From Alopecurus myosuroides (Eukaryota; Streptophyta; Magnoliopsida; Poales; Poaceae): DNA of 64,000 nucleotides. The notes beneath the pieces are model-generated. The model worked only from the letters and a program-made list of their open reading frames with translations, was not told where the DNA came from and made no database searches. A program made the translations under genes and the position numbers. This document shows, piece after piece, positions 47,356 to 59,383 of the stretch (the first letter of the stretch is position 1; each line of letters opens with the position of its first letter). The stretch spans positions 179,758,726-179,822,725 of the forward strand of contig CM054062.1 of the NCBI GenBank assembly GCA_028641055.1, given 5' to 3'.

Positions 47356-47975
47356 TTCTTACTCCATATGTCAAGACTTTCTATCCCGCATTCATATAAT
47401 AATTTGATGATATACTAATCATATAAACTTGCAACTTAAGAAGGTGGTATTCACAAGACATACCTCATGTCAGTGAAATATTCCTCTCTTCCTTAGGATG
47501 CGTTTTTTCAAAGCTCATGAATGACCACTCATCTGCAAAATAATTGTGGTGCTAGAAACATCTAGAGAGTAAAGATAAATGGAAAAATATTTCTATGTTT
47601 TTTCTAGACGGGTTCTTAAGAATAGAAAATTGGCAACGAAAGCAAAGCTGTCAAAAACTTCAAAAAGAAAACACACTTAAAAATGAAAGAAAAACTACAA
47701 TCAGAACATTGGATGCTACTCCAATGCAAGTGATAGAAAACGCAACCTCAAAACAAAAACTGAAAATGAAAAAGATAACTTTTCACCACCTCTTGATATA
47801 GAAGTGTTAACAACCTCCCCAAGCATTAACGTTTGCAACATGGGAGATCATTGCGGTGGTGGCTAGAAATTACCGGGGTACAAAGTATCACTCCAATAAT
47901 AAAAATTGTTTGGAAAATCAAAAGAAATGTTACTGGGATTTGTTGTGTGGTTGTTGATATCATTGATGTGATATC
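47356..47975 (-). other. Non-coding 3' region of element D, right part
   Basis: AT-rich. A PPT-like motif (plus ACCTCCCCAAGCATTAACG, about 47812-47830) lies downstream of the ORF1-like gene in element sense. No gene. Confidence 0.65.
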
Positions 47976-49081
47976 TCAGCTCGTGAAGGTCTTGGTATGT
48001 AGGGTACTGTGGAGGTATGTAGGCTCCTCCTCGGGTGCTTCTGCTTCAACATCATAGTCCTCCGGTATTTCACCTTCGGGATCAACTTCCTGCTCTTCGT
48101 CATGTACAACATAGTGAATTATTTTATTCTCGGTAGAAAAGATGTTAGACATAGCAGCGGGGAATAGTTTCCCTGTTCTAGGTATAAGAATGGAAATTCT
48201 TCCTTGTTGATTAACGATCATACATGTGGCTCTCAGTGTATAGAAACCAACATACCTCTCGCCGGTGAGTTGAGCTAAGTTGCTCAAGTCTAATTTAAGT
48301 AAGTTGGCGAGGATGGTGATGACTCGTTCATAAGTGATGGGTCCACGGCTCTGGTGTTCCTGACGTACAAGATGGAAAATAATCATTGTACCTAAATTGG
48401 GCATGATATTTGTGTCATGTTGGGCAGATTTTGCTAGGATGATCATCTCATCCTTATTAACTCTTGTAAATTTGAATCATTCCTGCAAAGTGTTAGCAAT
48501 AACATAGAATAAATATCAAATCGCAGGACACTCAATGTTACCTCCCTTGGGGGCACTAGATGGAAAACTAATTTGCTTAAAATAATGACTAGGTTGAGGG
48601 TTTAGCAAATAGTTACTGGTACGAGTGTGCCCGTCACTGATGACGAAATCGAAGCAGTTGCACCACTTGCTTATGCTCATGTCTTAAGGTTTGTTAATTA
48701 GCTAAAATTTGATCCTCTCTTCAGTTCTGGTATTACCAGGGTAGATGTCCATGGTATGATCAAGTATACATAAAAATTCCATCGTTAACCGTCGGTACGT
48801 TGGAACATCCTAAAAAACAAATTCATGATTGCCAACATTGTTGCAAAGTTAATTAAAATCATTAGTAAAACCAAGACGGTGGATGATTGTGGGGGAAGCC
48901 ACTTTGTGGTCCTAATATCGCGTTGATCATGGGTCTTGTATTTGTTTTGGTTGTCCAGGACATGAAGCTTGATACCCATGAACTTTTCAGTTGTGCTCTT
49001 CTTGGCAACGTTGCTAGCTTGACTAGTACTTCCACTAGCACTTGGGTTAGCACTAGAACGTGTTTGACTCCTCGTGTCCAT
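47976..49081 (-). pseudogene. Athila ORF1-like gene of element D, broken
   Basis: The ATG at 49081 begins MDTRSQTRSSANPSASG, a Ser-rich start. The middle is interrupted by stops and shifts but is readable (TNWKLPP-like, then NIECPAI near 48530). From 48446 an open stretch reads SRGPITYERVITILANLL, GERYVGFYTLRATCMI and an acidic tail (EEQEVDPEGEIPEDYDVEAE) to the stop at 47976. It shares layout with 8649-9677: a PAIRYF/PAI-YF block, then a GPI-YGGI/GPITYERVI block. The role of Athila ORF1 is unsettled; some call it envelope-like by position. Confidence 0.68.
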
Positions 49082-49450
49082 CTAAAAATAATGAATCAAC
49101 AAAAGTAAGTAATGGTTCATAAAAGATAGGCAATAGTTTTCCCCTAAGATACTGGCGGTATGAACTCCCTAATAAATGCAAAAGATATTATTCAATCTAA
49201 AAGATCTATGTATGAACATGAAACCCTAGAATGTAAATAAAACATGACTGAAACAGTCTTTGCAAAAAGTAATTGGTTGGAAAGGGGAGAAACATACATT
49301 GGATTGTTGGTGAAAAATGAATCAAACCAAAGATGAACAAGAAAATAGATCTATTGAGGTTTAGGTGGAGTTTTGGAGGTTGATGAAGTGGAAGAAACAA
49401 GATTATTGATTGGAAAATTGAATTTGGAGGCTTTTACCTGCGAATTAGGT

Positions 49451-49860
49451 CAGTATGGTGACTGGTACGGTTGGTGGCGACCGTACCGGGGTCGGTACGA
49501 CTCGCCTCTTAGAACTTGTTATGACTTCTAATCTTGGTACAGCGGGGAGTACATTGACTGGTATGGTGGGCTCACCGTACCGTGTTGATCGTTAAGCTAG
49601 GACTGGACTCTATGTTAAAAAATTGACACGATACGGTGGATGGTACGATCATAATTGACCGTACCACCACTCATTAAGTTACCTTCGATGTGTTGAGAGA
49701 CAGATGTTATTGCCGGTATAGTAGATGGTACAGTCATAATTGCCGGTAAATAGTTGCGCCTCAGGAGTCGGGATAATTATTTTTCTTTTTATTTTCTCCC
49801 TATATTCTTCAATCTGGTACGGTGGGTGATACGGTCCATTATGACCGTACCGCCACTCGC
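49451..49860. repeat. Array of imperfect GGTACGGT palindromes
   Basis: Five degenerate copies at 49451-49489, 49532-49584, 49625-49673, 49711-49746 and 49811-49860. The best copies read as a hairpin, GGTACGGTC / GACCGTACC around an AT-rich loop, ending in CACTCRCTAA or similar. Spacing is uneven (roughly 70-100 bases). A sixth copy sits in the D LTR at 33525-33565. Confidence 0.8.
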
Positions 49861-49920
49861 TAAATGGAAAATTGGTGCAGAAATAATTTCCTTCTAGAAT
49901 TTTTCACTTAGGACCTGAAA

Positions 49921-51540
49921 TGTTAGTTCTCAACAAGGCTTCATATATAAATTTTGGGGAACATAACGGTGATGTCTAGGTATAATCTAGAAAGTGTAAT
50001 GGAACTGAGATCGGTCAAGACTAGTACTTAACTCCTATAGACTATAGGGAGATACATGCTTTGGGCCCTATCACTATCACCGATGTCAACCAATCGTCTG
50101 CCTGACATGGTGTAATTTATCACAAGGACGTTGGGGATATGGATAAGAAAAGAGGACGATATTGGTAACGAGTTTTATATGTGTTATGATTAAAGTTTTT
50201 GATCAGGCCAGATCACATAGTCTCAATCCGTGATATCGTTAGTATCGTGAAGTTAGGGGAGTAAGTGAAATGAGTAACTTATAAGGCCCCCTCGTTCTTC
50301 ATGAGCACAAAGGACCCATCATGGGCGTCCATGGTCCCGTTGTTGGGTAGTGTCCCGTAAGTTCCCGAACATGTCTGCTTGTTATCGAGCCTTTACGGCT
50401 CACATGCTTAAGCTGTTCCAACCGTTAATCGAGAGAACAAAGATGTTGTTATTTGTTATATCAATGCTCGATGTTGTTACGATGTCACAAAAACAAGTCC
50501 GTTTTCAATCGGAGTGGTTGGGAAAGTTACTATAAGGGAGAAATTATGCATGTGTAATGCAGAATTTATATGAGAGATAATGGAGGAGGACATCAGATGT
50601 ACCTAGATGTTATAAATATGTTTCTTACACTAGTAGATAATATTTATGATTTTATCTATTTGGTTCATAGGGTTTCGGAAGAGTTTCGGGCAAAAACCAG
50701 GAACGAGGGGGGTGCCAGAGGGGTCAGTTTCACCCTTTGTCCACACCACATGGTGGGGCTTATAGGTGGGCCCTAGGGCCTTCATTCAAGGGGAAAGGAA
50801 AAAAGGAGAGGAGAAGGAGTTGGACTCCTATATGGGAGTCCAATCCGAATTGGGCTAGGAGGACGGGTGCCGCCACCTCCTTTGTTGCGGCTAGCCCCCT
50901 CCTAGCTCAACTAGGACTCCTCCTCCCTTTTGTAAAGTCCCCCCTCACTCCAACTATAAAAGGACCCCCAAGGCTTGAGCTAAACCATACTTTTGTGAGC
51001 AATTGTCTCTCAAGCCTCTCCATCTCTCTAGTAGAATTAGAGGGTCTAATTAGAGCTTCTAATTAGATGCCCTCTAATTGAGTTAGAGCTTCTTATAATT
51101 GGATTTTGAGGTGTCCTCTCCTAATTATACCTAGCTCTAATTAGTGGCTCTCTCTCATGTGTTGAGAAACTTCCAGATTCATCTAACACTAATCGCAGTT
51201 GATTAGTGCTACCAATTAGCAACACCGAAAGGCTGTCTCTCTTCGTTGGTGCCCAGTCCTAGACGTCAGAGCGCTGACAGGTTGAAACGATCATACGCGT
51301 GCACACCATAAGAGGGATTACACGTGTGATCTTTTATGAGGGAAGCTTAACATCCCTTGCAGCTAGGCCTAGTTGTGAGGATCTACAATTGTTCCGAACT
51401 CCTCTACGACTACATCGATTTTGCTGCCAGGCGTGTCGTGATTTTAATCCTTGCATGTATGGGCATGCCTCGTTATCTGCATAGTGATCTTGGTGGACTA
51501 CGTAGGGCAAACAATTTAAATTCTCGAGCGTAGACCATCA
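49921..51540 (+). other. LTR-like block with a TATA box, family unknown
   Basis: Non-coding. A TATA box, CTATAAAAGGACC, lies at about 50956-50968 after a GC-rich stretch with repeated AGGACTCCTCCTCC-type words, a layout typical of Triticeae LTR promoters. A TCTAATTAGAG-rich stretch (51030-51140) follows. I cannot define the ends, a PBS or a target duplication. Confidence 0.4.
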
Positions 51541-52033
51541 ATGCCATCAGGAGGGAGAGCGACACAAATGGCGCCACCATCATCCAATCCGGTAAACCCA
51601 GATTTAGGGTTTGCCCCATAGCACCCCGGGCGAGGTAATATGAACTGCAATGATGAGGCCTTGGAAGGAAACAACGTCAAAGACGCCACCATTGTCAGAC
51701 ATGAGCAAAGTCGGCACGATTTTCATCGGTAGCCGCGCCACTAAGCCCTGTAGATGGCTGGATCTTCATGTGTTGCATCATGAGATGCACTCCACCGTTG
51801 GGACCTCGTCAGGAACCTCCAAACTCCCGACGGTGACCCCTCCAAGCTTTCTCGGCCGGCCATGGGCCAACCCACGACAGATCAAAGCGGGGATCTGATA
51901 TATGACCGCCTCTCCCACCGGAAACTCCATCTAGTAAATGAAACTACTGCTGCCGTTCGACTAGGGAAGCTCCCTTGTCACCGTCTCCACCTTGAGCACC
52001 CAAAATAGGGGCTGGACAGAGGGGATCCAGCCC
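51541..52033. other. Unassigned GC-richer block
   Basis: Resembles degenerate exon-like or CACTA-interior sequence (GGTTTGCCCC, CGTCAAAGACGCCACC) but no open frame of note and no terminal motif. I do not assign it. Confidence 0.35.
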
Positions 52034-55000
52034 GCTATTGCGTCCCAAACGTATCTATAACTTTTGATGCTCCATGCTTGTTTTATTTATGAGCTTCCCT
52101 GTTTTATACATGTTTTACTTTGTTTTCTTGATGATTTCATGGACTAACCTATTAACAAGATTCCCAAAGCGAGTTTATGTTTTCTGTTGTTTTTATGTTT
52201 CAGAAAAGTTCTGACGAAAATATTTGCCAAAAGTGCTGAAAATTCACGGAGATTATTTTTTGCCCGGAACAAAAACGGAGTCCAAAGGAGAGTCGGAGGG
52301 GAGTCCTGGGCCACTAGAGGGATGTGATACATCTCAGATGTATCCATAATTTCTGATGTTCCATGTTATTTCCATGCCTTATGCTACATGTTTCTTATAC
52401 ACTTTATGTCATTTTTATGGATTTTCTCGGACTAAACTATTGACAAGATGCCACAGAGCGAGTTCCTGCTTTCTGCTATTTTTCGTTTCAGAAAAGTTGT
52501 TCTAGAAATATTCTCGGAATTGGACGAAACAAAACCGAGAAGTCTTAGAAAGTCGTCATGTACACGGAGTCCGGAGGAGACCCGGAGGGGGGCCTCATGG
52601 CCCCCCACCATGAGGCGGCGTGCCTCCCACCCCTCTAGCCACGCCCAGGGGTTGTGTGGGACCCCTGGCTGCCCACCGACGTTTCCCTCTCGCCTATTTA
52701 TTCCTCTCGGAGGGTTAACCCTAAATATACTAGCCTTTTCCACCAAAAACATCCGAAGCCGCCATCATCGTCAACCCTAGTTTGGGAGGGTTCTAGAGCT
52801 CTCCCCGGCACCCTATCGGGAGGGGGAATCATCGCCGAGGGCTCTTCATCACCATACCTGCCTCCGGAGTGATGCGTGAGTAGTTAATCCCTGGACTATG
52901 GGTCCATAGCAGTAGCTAGATGGTTGTTCTCTCCTCTTTATGCCTCATGTTTAGATCTTGTGAGTTGCCTAACATGATCAAGATCATCTTATTGTAATGC
53001 TACATGATGTGTTTGCTGGGATCTGATGAATATTGAATGTTATGTCCAATGATTATCAATCTATCATGTTCTTTTCATGTGTATGTTATTTATGATCTTT
53101 CATTCTCTCCATTACTAGTAGATGCTCTGGCCAAGTTGATGCTTGTAACTCCAAGAGGGAGTATTTATACTCGATAGTGGGTTCATGCGTCCCTTTCACT
53201 CACGCTCGAGTGACTGAAACGTAACGGGTGTGGGATGTGATGTTGCCATTAGGGAGAAAACAACAATGCTTTGTCTAAGGATGATTTTATTGTTTACATT
53301 ACACACTTTGCTTAATGCAATCATCTATTGCTTGCAACTTAATACCCAAAGTTTTGCTCGGATGACACTCTAAGGGTGGAGTTTTAGTCATAGATGCAGT
53401 TGGATAACGGTCTATGTATCTTGTTGTAATGCCTGCATGAATCACATAGTAATCATCATTTTATGAATATGCACTACGGTGCAGCCTTTATATCTGTCAA
53501 TTGCCTAGATGTAAGTTGTTTACCCAACATGTTATCTATCTGTTTTGGAGAGACACCTCTAGTGAACTGTGGACCCCGGTCCATTTCTTCATACTGACAT
53601 ACAACCACTGCAACCGCTATTTTACTACTACAAATAATGTTTTCCTACTGCCATCATATTTATCTTTCATCTACTGCGAACAAATACTATTTTCCAAAGT
53701 ATACGTCTAATCCTTTGTTTCAGCAAAACGAGTGAGATTGACAACCTCACTGCTTCGTTGGGGCAAAGTAATTTGATTGTGTTGTGTAGATTCCACGTTG
53801 CTGCTGAACCGGTAGGGCGCCCTGCCAACATCAGCTGCATCAACCTTCGGAAGTGATTTCTTTCTCCTACTGGTCGATTCAACGTTGATTTCTTTCTGAG
53901 AGAAAACTTCTCGCTGCACTCTTCACAACCTTTCTCTTGGGGTTTACCAACGAATGAGCATCATCCTCCATCAGGGTGCCAGGCACGCCCCCCTAGGCCA
54001 TGCCTAGGGGTCACCTCATGGCCTTGGCCACCGCCTACCATCTCCTCTTCGCCTATAAATTGCGTTTAACCATAAAAATATCGGGGAAGGAGAAATATGC
54101 CACGAAACCGATACAAAAAACCGTCACCTCGAAAGTCCAATCTCGGGCTTCTGGAGTCTTGCTCTGGCACAATGCCGGAGAGGGTGGTCGTCACCGCAGG
54201 CATGTATATTGCCATGATTGCCTCCGGACAGATGTGTGAGTAGTTCATCCCAGGACAACGGGTCCATAGCAGTAGCTAGATGGTGTTCTCTCCTCCTTGT
54301 GCCACCATGTTTAGATTTTGTGAGTTGTCGTACATGATTAAGATCACCATTGTGTAATTGATGCACGTTGTGTTTGCTGGGATCAAATGAACCATGAGAT
54401 TATGATTAATTTGTTCATGTCATATTGAGTTGCTTCACTTATATGTTTAGAGAGTTTTAATCTTGTCTTGCAATTCTCTCTGGTGTGTATGATTTCCTTG
54501 TCCAAGTTGTTGTATGCACCTCCAAGAGACGGTTTATATGCTAGATAGTGGGTTCATGCCTCCTCGACATCTGTGCTCGAGTGACAGAATGGTGAAAGGT
54601 GGAGGATGTGTTGTTGCCACTAGGGACAAAACATCGGTGTTCTTATCTGCAGATGGGAATTATTACTTACATTAATATCGTTCTTAATGAATTTGTCTGT
54701 TGCACAGAAGCAATCACTTCTTGGTACAACTTAATATCAGCGAGATTTGCAGGATGGTTGTCTCAAGGAGAACTTTTAGTAATAGATGTTGTCAGATGGC
54801 GGTCTATTTATCTTGACGTAATGCCTATATTGTTAGAATCGTGAACTATATCTCGTCATAATAGTATTTTTATACGTTCATGATTTGTCAATTTCCCAGC
54901 TGTAATTTGTTCACCCAACATGTTTATTGTTCTTAGGAGAGACACCAATAGTGAAACTATGGCCTCCAGTTCTATTTTCCTCATTGATTACAATTTCGTT

Positions 55001-55321
55001 TACTTGCTTTTCATCATCACTTACTCGCTGTTCCATTTTCATTTAATATTCTCCAGCCATTTGATACAATTAATTCTCTAGGTTACAGCAGTATGGGAAG
55101 ATTGTCAACCATCTCAGAAAGTTGGGAGCAAGAGAGAGAGTTTGTGTTTGTGTGCAGGTCACACTTGTTGAAGCGCCATAAAACAAGAAACCTAATGAGA
55201 GACTTCGAAGTCCTACTGGATTGATCACCCTTGTTCCTTAACGGGGGGGGGGGGGATTCGCTGCTGACTACATCATACCTTCCTCTTCGAGTTTCCCAAC
55301 GGGTGAATGATCATGCCAACA
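52034..55321 (+). repeat. LTR E1 (plus), split by solo LTR E2
   Basis: Pieces 52034-52324 and 53979-55321 join into an LTR of about 1.63 kb. The start (GCGTCCCAAACGTATC) is a worn TGATACGTC terminus. TATA-like CCTATAAATTGCG lies at 54049-54061 and the GTCCATAGCAGTAGCTAGATGG-type landmark near 54262. It ends about 55321 and is followed by a worn PBS-like CCGGCGCC...TTGCCGG (55328-55345), so it may be a 5' LTR whose element was lost. A 13-G run lies at 55243-55255. Confidence 0.72.
52325..53973 (+). mobile_element. Solo LTR E2 inserted in E1
   Basis: 1,649 bp from TGATACATCTCAG to CCTCCATCA, with no interior. Flanking bases GGATG (52320-52324) and GGGTG (53974-53978) match at four of five positions, a worn target duplication. 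Its landmarks (TCTGATGTTCCATG, CTATTTATTCC, TGGACCCCGGTCC) match the LTRs of A, B and F read in the other direction. Confidence 0.8.
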
Positions 55322-55369
55322 AGCACCCGGCGCCTTCTTGCCGGACGCCGGCACCGCCATGGTGCCAAG

Positions 55370-55759
55370 TGATATCTACGCATGCTTCTATTCTTGTAGA
55401 CAGTGTTGGGTCTCCAAATGTAGAGGTTTGTAGAATAGTAGCAAGTTTCCCTTAAGTGGATCACCCAAGGTTTATCGAACTCAGGGAGGTAGAGGGCAAA
55501 GATATCCCTCTCAAGCAACCCTGCAATTACGATACAAGAAGTCTCTTGTGCCCCCAACAGAACTAATACAATTGTTAGTTGTATAGGTGCACTAGTTCGG
55601 CGAAGAGATAGTGAAATACAAGTAGTATGGATGATTATAAGTGATAATAGCAATCTAAAATAATAATGGCAGCAAGCAAACATGTAGCAGAACTGATTGT
55701 AAACGGTGTTTCAATGCCTAGAAACAAGGCCTAGGGATCACACTTTCACTACTAGACAC
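55370..55759 (-). repeat. 3' LTR of element C, truncated
   Basis: Matches 63544-63934 closely (TGATATCTACGC start, CCTTAAGTGGATCACCCAAG landmark) up to GACAC at 55759, where it stops. Confidence 0.87.
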
Positions 55760-56058
55760 TAATATGTCATAAACGTATCTATAATTTCTGATGTTCCATG
55801 TTGTTTTCATGCCATATGCTACATGTTTTCCTTACACTTTATGTCATTTTTATCAATTTCCCGGGACTAACCTATTAACAAGATGCCACAGATCCAGTTC
55901 CCTGTTTTCTGCTGTTTTTAGTTTCAGAAAAGTTGTTCTCGAAATATTATCGAAATTGGAAAATTCGATACCCGAAAGTCTTACAATTCTCGAAGGTTCC
56001 ACAGAGTCCCGAAGAGGGCCGGAGGGGGCCACACCATAGGGCGGCGCCCCCCTCCCCA
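55760..56058 (+). repeat. LTR fragment F in opposite orientation
   Basis: The first about 300 bp of a plus-sense LTR (worn TGATACGTCATAAACG start) of the A/B type, placed between C's LTR and C's interior. It ends abruptly at a GC-rich CGCCCCCCTCCCC. Confidence 0.78.
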
Positions 56059-57691
56059 TGATGTTTTATGTGATAGTTATATTGTTACTTTGCATCATGA
56101 AAAGTAACATAAATAAAAGATCATGAATAATAATGCACTTGAAAGTTATACGTTTGTTTCGAGCATAAAGAAAGCATAGCAAAGTGATATTTCGCTTGTC
56201 CTTAAGAGTGGGGAAAAACATAAATGCCAGGACACTTGCAAAGTTCAAGTGGAGTACTACAATAGATAATTTGAGAGAAAGTAATAACACATCATGAATC
56301 AATCAATAATAATCTTTGGGACAGATGCACATTAAACTCAGAATAGCAACTACGCTCTTTTAATTGTGCATAAAGTTAGAAAATGGAGACTCAACATAAA
56401 AGTAAAAGAAAGGCCCTTCGTAGGTGGAAGCAGGAATTAACTCATGTGCTAGGGTTTTTTATTTTATTAAACAGAGGTATTGAAAACATTTTTTATAGAG
56501 GTGTATGCTTATGTCAACTAATGGTAATAGATTTCTTGTCATCTTCCATAATAAACAAGTTGAGAGCGGTTCCGAATTATTTATATTAAGCATTTATAAC
56601 ATGCTCTTTATATAATATGACACTCCTCCCCACCTTGCTTTCGCAAACCATGGTTAACTGAATCCTCGGGTGCCTGCCAACAATATCATACCATGGAGGA
56701 GTGGATGTTTATTTGTTTAGCTTTTTTATGTTATAATGGTCTAACCGGCTCTTTGCAAAATTAATGACGAGGAGATAAAGCATGTAAGTCAGGGTACTTC
56801 ATTAGTATGGAAGATTACAAACCCAACTACTACTTCCTCATGAGCTAAAACAAGGGCACACAACAGGAATGATTTTGAAAGTTTAAAGGTAGCACATGAG
56901 AAATTTACTTGGAGTGCCGGTTAAATACCACATGTAGGTAGGTATGGTGGAAACATTTGGCAAACTTTGGTTTTTGGGAGTTGGATGCACGAGTAGATCT
57001 CATACTCAGTACAGGTGGAGGATAGCAAGAGACTGGGAGCGACAAATTAAGAGAGAACTAATGGCCATAATCATGCATAGCGACAAAAACATTATTAATT
57101 AAGGCATAAATGGTATTACAAGTCACAAACTAAATGATCATAGAGGCTATAAGTGACTGGTTTGTAGTCATAGACATGGTGTAAGCATGCGCCAAGTCAA
57201 CCAAATAAAGCATTCAAAGGAGAACACCACAAATTTATGCTTCAATGTGATAAAAACAACTCATGATTCTTTCAATGGCACATTAAACACTCTCGGCTAT
57301 TTGAGATAAGTCATGCTACAATGATAAATACTAAGCATAGAATTAAAATAGCATCCAACATGACATTAAAAAGTCTAGCCACAGTCCATACGAGCTTCTT
57401 TTTACACCGCTATAAGCACGAAAATTATACTACTGCTTTCCAACACCAAGCTAGAAGAGAAACTAAGAATATGAGCATGATGAAGAAATGAATATTCATA
57501 TGAAAAAGTGGAGCGTGTCTCTATCCTACACAAGAATGTTGGGTTTCAACTATGTTTATTGCAGCAAGGAAAACAAACGCTCCAAGTAAAGTGCATATGA
57601 TGTGATCGAATAAAAATATAGTTTCACTAGAAGTGACATGATAAGTTGCTAATGAAGAAGAGGATGCATTGGGCATACCCAAGCTTACACG
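56059..57691 (-). other. Non-coding 3' part of element C, left of element G
   Basis: AT-rich, no gene. Aligns with 26680-28510 of element B with indels. A PPT-like motif lies at about 57672-57688. Confidence 0.8.
57687..57691. repeat. Target-site duplication of element G, left (ACACG)
   Basis: Matches 59946-59950. Confidence 0.93.
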
Positions 57692-58253
57692 TGATGTAGA
57701 CGTTTGCCCGATTTTTCACCGCAAGAACCACCGAGATAACTATTCTCCCAATCACGTGAGCGATACACGTAACCTGAAGAACATGGATAGATTTAGGCGA
57801 GAAACGCACGAACCCTCTTGGCAGATCCAAGAACACTCGCACATTTATTTCACGCCAAGCTAGACAACTCTAGGCAGATCCAAGAGCCCCCTAGCCACGA
57901 ACGAACCCTCTTGGCAGATCCAAGAACACTCGCACCTTTATTTGTAAAGATAACTGACGAACGTCCGAGACGCCGCCTACACGCCGATCCCCTAGGGACG
58001 GTGGTAACCTGGAACTTTTAGTTCTACATAATTTTCAACCTCTCTAAAACCCTAGGCCTTGGCTCTTTTTATATAAGAGGCCAACCCCTACTCGGTTGGA
58101 CAGACCCAAACCGACTCCTAACCTAATTGGACTCAAACTGGATACAAACCGGCCCATTTAGAAGGCTCGGCCACAACATGCGGCTCGCGGGCCTTAGACA
58201 TTATACATCGTGGTTTATTGTCCTAGCGTGCTAACCATTAGATGCCCGTATCA
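57692..58253 (-). repeat. 3' LTR of element G
   Basis: 562 bp, adjoining the PPT at 58254-58267 (minus GAAGAAAGGGAGGA). It contains a duplicated stretch of about 40 bp (near 57810-57850 and 57902-57942) centred on CTTGGCAGATCCAAGAACAC. Confidence 0.92.
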
Positions 58254-59383
58254 TCCTCCCTTTCTTCAAAAGGCGTTGTCCTCAACGCCAGAAGGTCTTC
58301 TCCGGCGCTTGTGGCGTCAAATTATCATATCGCCACGCTTCTACATCCTCAAGTCATGCTGGCATGCCACACCACACCACATCCTCCCTCTCAGCTAGCT
58401 AGTCTTGTTCTTGGCGACATCCATGTTTGGCACCGCCAACATGATTTAGACACATAATCCGTCAAATTGCATCTGTAAACGCACCATGCAAACCATCCCT
58501 GACACAGCAGGACAGACTCCTATACCCCAAGGATCCAAATAAACTGAATGCGCCCACGAATGCAACCTGAAATAGTGGAGGTCAACTGAGTGCATCACCC
58601 AAGACAAACAGGACAAATTCCTGTACCCCTTGAGTCCAAATAAACCAAGTTCACCGCCCGTGAAAATATAAACTTGTGTCTCTTTTTATTTTGTCTTCGT
58701 GTCCGCCCGCAAACTGTACCAAATTTGAACCGTGCAAATACGCAAATCTGCACCTAAATCCCTCTTTTTTTATTCCTCCACTCACGTGCCAAGAAAAACC
58801 AACCAATCACCCATCTATTCTGATCCACGCCCAATTTTTTTTATGCGTGCACTTCACGTACCAACAAGGAGCCATATGTACGTACAAAGCCAACTCAATC
58901 TCCTAATTTTTTTTTATTCTCACCACCCAATCAATTCACGTGGAGATGACTTGCTCATCCAATCAGCTTCTAACATTTTTTTTACTTGCTTGCACTCGTA
59001 CCAAGAGATCTCACGTACCCACCTGATGACCAAATCCAAACAATCGCTTTGCCTTTTTTTTAGTCCGCAAGATACCACGTATCTACCAAAAAGCTGCCGA
59101 TCTGATCTCCAAGCGCAACACCCTGATCGTTCACCACATGGAAGAAAAGGATCCAACAAGTCGTCTGTTACCGGCGAATCCGGATGACGTACTAGCTTCT
59201 TCGAAAATCGAGCCGATCCACGTGATCTCCAACGAAAAACAACCCCGCGCCAGTCGCTGCATACAGAACTCCACGCAGTAATCGCGACCAGCAACCCGTC
59301 GATTCCCTCTTTGCACATGCACAGATTGAATTTTAACTGGACGAACTTTCTTGCGGCGATCAACCTGGCGCTCTTATACCACA
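58254..59383 (-). other. Interior of element G
   Basis: 1,130 bp. Open frames on both strands (plus 58732-59187; minus from the LTR to 58920) have no recognisable domain. Content next to the PBS is GC-richer (59140-59330) than the rest, so it may include captured sequence. PBS at 59370-59381: minus TGGTATAAGAGC, one mismatch to the initiator tRNA-Met site. Confidence 0.75.

Larger units (their letters stand above)
33809..49920 (-). mobile_element. Element D: 3' part of an Athila-like element split by a solo LTR
   Basis: From right to left: an array of GGTACGGT palindromes (49451-49860), an Athila ORF1-like pseudogene (49081-47976), a 3' non-coding region (47975-47351, then 34885-33824), a PPT (TAAGCTTAGGGATGT, 33809-33823, minus) and the LTR. 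The BARE1/Angela-type solo LTR at 34886-47350 interrupts the non-coding region. Gag and pol are not seen; the right limit near 49.9 kb is a guess. Confidence 0.68.

Noticed and set aside
58732..59187. 151-codon plus frame in element G
   Set aside because: Opposite to the element's sense, His/Ser/Pro-rich, with no domain.
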